DNA from: Acephala macrosclerotiorum | Taxonomy: Eukaryota > Ascomycota > Leotiomycetes > Helotiales > Mollisiaceae | Length of the DNA: 64,000 nucleotides | Direction: 5' to 3' | NCBI GenBank assembly: GCA_014904845.1 | Contig: MU119206.1 | Span: 558,001-622,000 of the forward strand | Shown: piece by piece, positions 56,792 to 64,000 of the stretch | Layout of the letters: every line of letters starts with the position of its first letter | Numbering within the stretch: position 1 is the stretch's first letter | Program-made: the position numbers and the translations under genes | The notes under the pieces: generated by a model | The model's database searches: none | Seen by the model: only the letters and a program-made list of their open reading frames with translations | Told to the model about the DNA's origin: nothing

Positions 56792-56901
56792 GGGCCGAGG
56801 AAGGGAGGGGTGGTTTGGTTTTGCGTTCACGGCGTTCACGATACCCTGGGATGGAGCAATAGATTGACTTAGCAGTGAGTTTTTGAATTGAATTATCGCT
56901 T

Positions 56902-57985
56902 TCAGTCCAAACCTTCTGCTGCTGGTGCTGAAGCTCCTACACGCTTGGGCTGTTGCTTCTGAGGTGCAGCAAGACCTCCTCCAAACATGCTGCCCATCAT
57001 GTCGAACAAAGGATTGCCCTGTCTTGGCCTCTGAATACTGAAGTAGATCTCTCCCACTGAAGTCAACGCCTCATCCCATATTCCCACTTCTTTGATGTAC
57101 AACGCATACTTGCTCTTCAGCTGTCTGAAAAGATCCGCACTTCCCTTCTGCACAGCCAATAATAGCAAGCCCAAGAAGTTCAGCAGCGGAAGACTTGGGT
57201 AGATTCTCATGTCTGAGCTGTTGCTGCTGACGTCCTGCACACCCAGTCCCTTATTCGCCTCCGTCAATCTACTTGTGAACAGTCGTAGTGATTTCGTAGC
57301 ATCGCGCACATTGCCAGTAAGCAAATATGGGAATACAGCTCTTGCAGCATATTGTGCTGCCGTATGCGACTCGTCTTGGGAATACCATTCATACTCCATC
57401 TTCGCAAACACCTCCGGGGAATCCTTTGTTCCAAGTGCAAGATGTCGCTCTGCCTCATATGCTTCGTGCTCCTCTGCATACAATGATCCCGCAACATGAT
57501 GCAGCTCCGGCTCTCCAGCAGGATACTCTCCGAATTTGGCAGACCACCTATCCAGTCAGCACCTTCCTCTATCTTCAAATAGAGAAAAACCTACGATATC
57601 ATATCCCCAATAAACTTCTTCCTAGTTGGCTCCTCACTATCAAACAGCCTCAACAGCGTCAAAAGCTTCCCCTTATTCGTCGCATCCGGCTTTAGCTCTG
57701 CCTTGGTATATGCATCGATAAGGAATAATCCCAAATCACCACCGCTGCCACCTTGTCCTGCCTTGAGAAGGGATTGAGAGACATTGAAGAGAATGTCTAC
57801 TGCTGCGTCCCAGGTTTCGGATTTGATGTAGCGGGCTGCGACGACGCGTGTTTGCTGTTGGGCTTCGTAGAATTGTCCTTCTGCGATTCTGCGTGGGGAT
57901 CAGTGGGGGATGTTGGGAGAAGGAGGACGAGAAGTACGTACTTTCCCTGTAGGCGGACGATGATCTTCTCGATTTTGGCGCTCAT
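56902..57985 (-). CDS. get4: Golgi to ER traffic protein Get4
   Basis: Three exons, 57985-57942, 57888-57595 and 57547-56902, encode 327 residues. The protein starts MSAKIEKIIVRLQGK and continues IAEGQFYEAQQQTRVVAARY, LLKAGQGGSGGDLGLFLIDA, FGEYPAGEPELHHVAGSLYA and NFLGLLLLAVQKGSADLFRQ, the helical-repeat features of the Get4 family. The C-terminal tail is Gly/Pro/Gln-rich with an MMGSMFGGG stretch. Get4 pairs with Get5 and delivers tail-anchored proteins from Sgt2 to the Get3 ATPase in the cytosol. Exon 1 ends at GTACGT and exon 2 at GTAGGT. Length and order fit the family; nothing is missing. Confidence 0.92.
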
Positions 57986-58898
57986 CTTGCCTTTGGTGTT
58001 GTGGAGTTGGAGAGGAAGTTGTAGTTTCGAGATGTTCGAAATCTTGGTTTGACAAGGCTGAGCGACTGGACTTCGGTAGAATCTCCGCAAGCACAAAGAA
58101 CTATCACACAAAATTCAAGATACTAAATAGCATTGGATTTAAGGTTTCAAGCTCGCCTACATACAGTGGACACCTCCTCTTTTCCCTATAAGTTCTTGGT
58201 TTCTGAACAAGAACTTTTTCCGCAAACGTCTAATCACTATTCCGGCCTGACCTCCGTAGCTTCCTCTGGAGAATGTTAACGTTGCTATATAGATTTAAAC
58301 AAGCACTTTTTTGACTCAGGAAAAATAGCACTCTTGGTTTAGGTACGCTACTATAAGTCATCGTGTGAGATCATAATTCTAACGGGTTATCCAGTGGTAA
58401 AATCAGCGCTTCCCATTCATTGTGTGCGCTGGCCCCGGGTGTGAGTTCTTACTCCTGATCCCTGATGAATACAAAATGCTGATGCGTCTCAAAGTCGATT
58501 CCCGGAGGGTGCATATCCCGAGATATTCTTTGCAAATTTTTTTTTTTTTGTTTGCCTGTCCGGTGGACTGTAGTGTAGACTTCCCCCACTTTCAATTCGG
58601 TACAATCCGAATTCCGATGGCTCCCTTATTCTAAGCGAGGGACCAGCGAGGGACCAGCGAGGGACCGGAGTGAAGAGTTATTATTGTTTTTTTATTTCTA
58701 GAGACCTCAACCCCAAAAGTGGCTAGACAATTGTTTCGTTATGAGGAAAGAGTGGCTGTAAGGTTGGAGATGAGCTTTGTTGTACTGTACATTGTCATGT
58801 CTAAACAACTCTAGCCGCTGCTTTCTTTATGCACACTTTTGATACACAATAATTATACAGCCAATCCTTGTTGTACAAAGAAAATCCTACGCATCCAA
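57986..58898. other. Intergenic between GET4 and PET127
   Basis: Contains a T run at 58539-58549, an 11-bp triple repeat (listed) and a tRNA-Gly-like fragment near 58386-58440 that I do not accept as a gene. Confidence 0.4.
58634..58666. repeat. Three tandem copies of an 11-bp unit
   Basis: The unit AGCGAGGGACC occurs three times exactly in a row. It is a short minisatellite between GET4 and PET127 with no visible function. Confidence 0.85.
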
Positions 58899-61800
58899 TC
58901 ATTCCTCCCCCTTCTTGGCGTGACATGACTTCTGGTATTTCGGATCCAAAGCCTTGACCGGGAGCTTTTCCTCGATCTTCTGCTGCTGATCTCTCCATTT
59001 CCTACCTGATCGACTCAATTCCTTGATACGCTCCAAGAAATCGCTCTGGAAGACATCAGACACCAAGTCTGGCGACTTTTCATGGATCCGTTGACGTCGG
59101 AGTTTGCAGGCTTCGTAGAGTCCCTGGGCTCTGCCCTTATCCTCCACCTCAGCCAGTGCGTACTCGACCGACCATTTGGCACCAGGAGGATAGTTTTCCA
59201 CATCGGGCTGGGCGACATATTTGCCATCGATCAAATTTCGAATTGTGAGCGTCATCGCCATGAGTTCCTTTTGCTCGAGGTTTTTTCTCATTTGCCAAGC
59301 ACGGAAGGTTATTCCGTCGAGACTGGCATCTTCATCAATGAAATCTTCCTCAGCTAGCTTTACTTCGTCCGAAGGTTGGCCATTGGGTTCTTCGGCTTCG
59401 GCTTCGGCTTCGGCCTCAGCTTCTTCAACTTCTGATGCTGAAAGCTCTTCAGGAGTGTCTTGGTGCTCTTCGCCGTCCTGGACTTCATCGACTGATGTAT
59501 TTTCCTCTGCAGTGTCGTCAACCAGCTCGTTCTCAGTTTCACCGGCCTCTTCAGTATCGACATCCTCGTTGGCATGTTCAGGCTCGACGGAAGTCGATGC
59601 TTCGGCGTCTTCTTCGTCCACAGCTTCCTCCATATCTTCCTCAAACTCTTCTACCTCCTCGTCAACAATTCCTTCGCTCTCGTCGTTCTCTTCAACGTCA
59701 TTTTCTTCGGGCACAGCATTTGATGACACAATAGCTGAGATCTCATGTCGCTCCTCTTCCGACATAGCATCAACATCATCAGCATCATCGGTTACTTGCT
59801 GCACACCATGCTCATCCTGTTCCATCGTCTGCTCAACGTGAGCTCGAAGTGCGTCCCATTCAGCTTTCCTCTGATCTTCGGTAGGTTGTCCGGTCTCCAA
59901 GCCTAGAACCTGCCTCTCAAACTCCTCGACTTTATCTCGATTGGTTTCTTGGATTTGTTCAATTTGCTTCTCATCGACAGGCTCGGCAAAGATGTACATG
60001 AAAGGCGTAACTGCATCTCTTGTCTCGAAATGAATTCGAAGTGACTTCTCTGGATACTTCGTTGTAGCTCGATCCAGTACCCGATTCAGTAGGTCCAAAC
60101 TGAGCTTGAACTCATTGTCACCGAGCCTCTTGTCATCAGTGCCGTGAAGCGCATAATCCATCTCCTCTAGGCTGATGTATTGGAAGCCGAAAATGCGCTC
60201 GGTGTTGTGGAAAGCGACAAAAATACCATCCATGCGACCCATTCTAACCTGCAGAGAGTATTTCAAGAAAGCTGATCTGATCATGTCGTAGTACTCTCTC
60301 TCGAAAGACTCCCATTCGCCATGGCGGCTTCGAATTTGATAACCGCGAGACTCTTCGTATGCTTCGGGATCCATTCTGATTGAGATAACAGCTCTTGTCT
60401 TCAGATCAAACATACCCGTTCCTGGAAGGCGTGCATCATATGCGTCTAATTGCGACCTCATGAGAAAGTCTCCCATGGTAGTATAGTGAAATTCTTCGGG
60501 GTCATTTCGCTCCTCTTCAGATAATTCGTCCGATCTGCCCTTCCTGTATTTTTCGAAGTGTTCCGTTGGAAGTGTAAGCAACTTCTCCATTGACTTGCCC
60601 AGCATACTCAGGACGGAAGCTGAGTCAAATTGCTTGTCTGCATCAATTGCGTATGTGCCATCCCTCCATCGTAGGAATATGGACACAGGGGCGCGTTGCA
60701 TTGCCGTGAAAGTGTGGTAGCTGACAGGGAACATCTTGGAAAGATTTCCGACGTTAATGAGCCTCCATTGTGAGAGCAGGAAATGAAAATGGGAGAGAGC
60801 AGATGTCATGCTAGAAGTTGACCCTGTGTACTTCTTCTTTTCTGCCGCTGCCTTACCCAGAAGAACTGTATCCTTGGACGAGGTGACATACTGCTTTAGA
60901 GCATTGAAATCAAAATCGTCGACAGGCATGATAGTCTGCAGATATGGATCAAAGTTAAACACTCTCGTCCGAGGATCTTGTAGTTGATATACACCTGGGT
61001 TGAACAAAACACGCTCTAAACCATAAGCTAGTTTAGGCACATCCAGAGAGCCGGCATCGACTGGGATGAGATTCAGCGAATCTGCCTTGACTGTCTCAAT
61101 CTCTTGAGCAGTCATGCTCCCTCTTAAGTGTTTAGGACCAATAGCATTCGAAACGGGTCCTGGAGGCTGTCTGACAATGGGTGGTGTATTTCCCGAGCGT
61201 GGCGCTCCAACTGTGTAGGGAATCTCAATTCCAACTCGTCTCTCAAAGTATGGCTGCGGCCTGGCTCGAGGACGTAGCATGGCATCTTTTATACTCTGCC
61301 TTGGTGGACCATTCGACCTTACAGATCTCACAAGTGGTCCAAAGAGATGCTTCGTAAGCAGCGAGGCTCGGAGTGTTCGCAAGACGTGCTTTCGTTCATC
61401 GTCCGGAAGACTGCCTTGCTGAATAGCTGCCACGAGTCTCCGTCTGTTTTGAGCGTTTAAAATCCTTTTCTGGTAAGCCAGCATTGGTTCTTCTCGTTTC
61501 GGGCCAGTTTTTCTTGTAATCGACAACCTGATAATTTTCCGACTTGGCGAACCTCGAGTTTTTGCATCATCAGCGTCTACTGAAGGTGTGCTCCGTGCCG
61601 CTTTCTTAACCTTCTTCTTCGCCAAAGGGCTTTTCTTTGGCTTCTTCAGTGCAGTTTTTGGTGGAAGTTCCGAGGTTACCTGGTCCTGCTCGGCCGTATT
61701 TGGTGATTTCTCTTTCGAGACTTTGGCAGCCTTCTTCTTCTTCTTCTGCGCGGGCGCTTCTGCCTGTGGTTCCTCACTTTTTCCATTTCCCTCTCCCTTC

Positions 61801-62156
61801 GCGAGCAATGATTGTCTCAAAGCTTGAAGCGCAAAGTTCGACTTAGAAATAAGTCTACCGTCGGGCCATCGCCGTCGCCCGGTCAGTCTTGAGCTCTTCT
61901 TCTTCTTCTTTGAAGCTTTTGCCGAATCTGCGGGCTCTGTTTTCTTTTTGTCTGCAGGCGGGGCTGCTGTTTCCACCGTTTTGTCTCCATCTCCGGGATA
62001 TGCAGTCGCAGTGGTCGTCGAGAACGAAGCTTGTTTATAGGGGCGACCGAGAAAAAGGGTAGGTGGAGTTGGTGCTATGAGAATATTGCACAGACATGAT
62101 GAACATATGTATGGTCGAGTTGCTTTCGAGCTCCCCCGCGACAGTGATGCGAACAT
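58899..62156 (-). CDS. Mitochondrial RNA-processing protein Pet127
   Basis: A single exon of 1085 residues starts MFASLSRGSSKATRPYICSS, basic and hydroxylated as mitochondrial presequences are, followed by low-complexity Lys/Ala-rich sequence to about 240. The Pet127 domain lies in the middle (about 300-740): ERRVGIEIPYTVGAPRSGNT, PGVYQLQDPRTRVFNFDPYL, MFPVSYHTFTAMQRAPVSIF, GTGMFDLKTRAVISIRMDPE, RMDGIFVAFHNTERIFGFQY and the MYIFAEPVDE end. A long acidic region follows (EDMEEAVDEEDAEAS; alternating EAEAEAEAE), then a helical tail that ends lysine-rich. In yeast Pet127 is a mitochondrial membrane-associated protein required for 5' end trimming and turnover of mitochondrial RNAs. The long acidic insert makes this copy larger than yeast Pet127 (about 800 residues). 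Confidence 0.88.
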   Translation of the reverse strand: MFASLSRGSSKATRPYICSSCLCNILIAPTPPTLFLGRPYKQASFSTTTATAYPGDGDKTVETAAPPADKKKTEPADSAKASKKKKKSSRLTGRRRWPDGRLISKSNFALQALRQSLLAKGEGNGKSEEPQAEAPAQKKKKKAAKVSKEKSPNTAEQDQVTSELPPKTALKKPKKSPLAKKKVKKAARSTPSVDADDAKTRGSPSRKIIRLSITRKTGPKREEPMLAYQKRILNAQNRRRLVAAIQQGSLPDDERKHVLRTLRASLLTKHLFGPLVRSVRSNGPPRQSIKDAMLRPRARPQPYFERRVGIEIPYTVGAPRSGNTPPIVRQPPGPVSNAIGPKHLRGSMTAQEIETVKADSLNLIPVDAGSLDVPKLAYGLERVLFNPGVYQLQDPRTRVFNFDPYLQTIMPVDDFDFNALKQYVTSSKDTVLLGKAAAEKKKYTGSTSSMTSALSHFHFLLSQWRLINVGNLSKMFPVSYHTFTAMQRAPVSIFLRWRDGTYAIDADKQFDSASVLSMLGKSMEKLLTLPTEHFEKYRKGRSDELSEEERNDPEEFHYTTMGDFLMRSQLDAYDARLPGTGMFDLKTRAVISIRMDPEAYEESRGYQIRSRHGEWESFEREYYDMIRSAFLKYSLQVRMGRMDGIFVAFHNTERIFGFQYISLEEMDYALHGTDDKRLGDNEFKLSLDLLNRVLDRATTKYPEKSLRIHFETRDAVTPFMYIFAEPVDEKQIEQIQETNRDKVEEFERQVLGLETGQPTEDQRKAEWDALRAHVEQTMEQDEHGVQQVTDDADDVDAMSEEERHEISAIVSSNAVPEENDVEENDESEGIVDEEVEEFEEDMEEAVDEEDAEASTSVEPEHANEDVDTEEAGETENELVDDTAEENTSVDEVQDGEEHQDTPEELSASEVEEAEAEAEAEAEEPNGQPSDEVKLAEEDFIDEDASLDGITFRAWQMRKNLEQKELMAMTLTIRNLIDGKYVAQPDVENYPPGAKWSVEYALAEVEDKGRAQGLYEACKLRRQRIHEKSPDLVSDVFQSDFLERIKELSRSGRKWRDQQQKIEEKLPVKALDPKYQKSCHAKKGEE

Positions 62157-62682
62157 AGGATTGGTCGTGGTTGATGTTCTGGTCGAATCTTGCTGTCTCT
62201 TCTCTTCTAGAACTTTTTTTCAGATGAGCTCAATCGGTTTGCTAGTCGCATTTTTGACAGGGGTCCGAACGGCAGCTTGCCGAGAACAATTTAGGGGTCC
62301 ACGGCCAGTATTCATCAATTGACTGACCTTGAAACGAGACTCGAAGCAGTATCTGATGTAGATCAGAGAGTATGGAGTAAATCTGTCGTCTAACCAGGAA
62401 AAATATCCCCAACTTTCTTAGTGCTTTGACACACCACGAGGCACATTGCAATTATGTAAAATCGATGCAGAATCACGCAAAAGTTGAATCTTGAATCCTC
62501 TTACATATATCACATATATCACATATGCTTTCTAGAAAGCAAAATCCTTTGAAGCTAGATGTAAATGGGTATAAGTGCGCCGATGTCCCACCATAGCAAA
62601 TAACTCCAGCCGTATTTTGCACCGTTTTTGCTGTAACATGGTCCGACCTCCCTAAACGCCGGATGTCTTTTCACCCTTGAAC
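62157..62682. other. Intergenic, PET127 promoter and MAU2 3' flank
   Basis: A tatatcacatatatcacatatg repeat lies near 62504-62527; no gene recognised. Confidence 0.4.
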
Positions 62683-64000
62683 TCATAAACCAGGCAACGC
62701 CTTTTCCGCAGATATCCGTGCTTGCTCCATCGCCATCTGCGCTTCCACTTTCTTGCCTTGCACATCGTAGCATTGTGCTAACATACCATCTGCCACGCTC
62801 ATCCAGAGAACGTTGCCGCTCTTCTGTGCTTGCACGGATGCCGCCTTGGCACTCTTCTCAGCCTGATCTCCGATAACCCCCGAAAAGAAGCGACTACACA
62901 TCACGTTCAATGTGATGCAAAGAAATTGGGTGTTCCCGGTCATCTGAGCTCCACTCAGCGCCGACCTGAGGTAGGCCTTGATTTTGAACAATTCTGTGGG
63001 TGGATTCGTGTTTATCGTGGCTGCTATCAGGTAGAATGCTGTCTCAATGTCCTTGTTGGGATGGTGTTCACACAGTTGTCTGAGGCGTTCCATAAGAACT
63101 ACGTTAGAGTTGGAATCCTGACGTGGTTTATCTTGAAGAATCCAAAGAGTGTTCAGTGCTGCCAGAAGTGCAATATCGCGCTCGACTTGCTCATCAAAAG
63201 AAGTGAAGGTACTCTTAGAGGATGGCAGGTGAAACCTCTGGTTCCCAAAAATCTGTAACGCGGTGTCGAAAGCACCGATGCCCTGGTGATATGCGCCGGT
63301 GAGGTATAATGTGAGACACTCTAGCGGACCCTTGAGAGTAATTTCGAATGTGCCGGCAGTTATGTGAAGCTTGTCAATGCAGTCCTTGACCTTTGCCCAA
63401 TCCGCTAGTCCAGCAGAGCAGAATGCTATATAGACATGGAAGTAGCATTGAATAAGCCCTCGCCACCTTCGTCGAGCGGCCAGATCCGGTAGAAGACCGG
63501 GCAGAATCTTGACAGGCATTTTTCCTTCTAGGGTCTTATTGTTAGTGAGGACTGAGACGATGGTGCCTCGAGTCTTACCTTCCATATACTCTAGGCCTGC
63601 AGATAAGTACTTGAATCCTTTCTGATCGCCAGAGTTTCTATGAAGCAACACCATTCCGCATAGAAGTAGGCTATATAAAATTAGCAAAAGGACCGTTGAG
63701 AAAGGACCCAAGAAACCAACGTGATAGAGTAAGCATCCTTCTTATTCAAAAAGGTCATCATCAGGTTGTCTCCGCCATCATTACCAATGCCTAGTATCAT
63801 TCTAGTGTCTTGACTAATGATCGAAGAGCTCTTCGAAGTTCGCTTGATGGGGACAGAAATGATGCCACTTGAAGTGCTCCAAGCTGTGTCCTTTAGAGTG
63901 TCGTCCATCATGTCTTGCATATACTTCAATTTCTGCATCATGTTTGCAGAGTTTCCTTGTCGAATGCTGCTCGCAACGTCGAGGATGTGTGCCAAGCCTT
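62683..64000 (-). CDS. Cohesin loader subunit Mau2/Scc4 (C-terminal part)
   Basis: The gene enters from the right edge of the window, so its N-terminus is missing. Visible exons: from beyond 64000 to 63721, 63670-63579 and 63527-62683, about 405 codons, all in frame at the joins (YSIT-LLLCGMV; YMEG-KMPVKILPG). Recognisable stretches are LPDLAARRRWRGLIQCYFHV, ITLKGPLECLTLYLTGAYHQ, LAALNTLWILQD, KDIETAFYLIAATINTNPPT and LNVMCSRFFSGVIGDQAEKS, typical of the TPR-like repeat fold of Mau2/Scc4. It works with Scc2/NIPBL to load cohesin on chromosomes. The middle intron has a normal GTAAGA donor, the first a GTTGGT one. Confidence 0.82.

Noticed and set aside
58386..58440. tRNA-Gly-like segment (ccagtggtaaaatcagcgc...gcgctggccccggg)
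   Set aside because: A D-arm-like word and a possible anticodon stem around CCC are visible, but no T arm with GTTCGA and no matching acceptor stem follow at the right spacing.
59221..59841. 206-codon Ser-rich plus-strand frame
   Set aside because: It is the antisense shadow of the acidic region of Pet127.

Overview
This window looks like nuclear DNA of a filamentous ascomycete. Genes carry many short introns with GTAAGT/GTATGT-type donors, CTAAC-like branch points and CAG/TAG acceptors, and the core genes are typical Pezizomycotina single-copy genes (MID1, YOP1, RFX1, aspartokinase, KIN17, SPT4, RAI1, GET4, PET127, MAU2). The protein style and gene set suggest a Leotiomycete (Helotiales-like), but this rests on family recall, not on a search. 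All exon models were built by eye. For every multi-exon gene given here as a complete CDS, the summed exon lengths are divisible by three and the junctions restore family motifs.

Layout. (1) 1-4.4 kb holds no recognisable gene. (2) 4.4-21 kb is an accessory island. It holds a broken membrane-protein gene, a pectin methylesterase remnant with an internal stop, and a 7-exon NLR-type gene (alpha/beta hydrolase, NACHT-like NTPase, proline-rich linker, unassigned C-terminal region). It also holds two coiled-coil protein genes, two relics of the same hydrolase module, a 495-bp inverted-repeat element with 8-bp target duplications, a probable solo LTR and an AT-rich tract. (3) 21-64 kb is mostly conserved housekeeping gene space with three small accessory secreted-protein genes (38.8, 43.1 and 44.4 kb), a sugar transporter and a long hairpin at 42.4 kb.

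How genes may work together. The NLR gene, its decayed hydrolase paralogues and the coiled-coil genes resemble the fast-evolving self/non-self and xenorecognition loci of filamentous fungi. Mobile-element traces and RIP-like nonsense changes (CAG to TAG) fit gene turnover. One intron of the NLR gene, if retained, would end the protein in a hydrophobic tail, so the locus may encode both a full-length form and a membrane-anchored form.

The core genes cover calcium entry (MID1), ER shaping (YOP1) and tail-anchored protein insertion (GET4). They also cover transcription and RNA control (forkhead, RFX, SPT4, RAI1, KIN17), mitochondrial RNA processing (PET127), cohesin loading (MAU2), and amino-acid, carbon and sugar metabolism (aspartokinase, malic enzyme, transporter). 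They are independent neighbours, not an operon-like unit.
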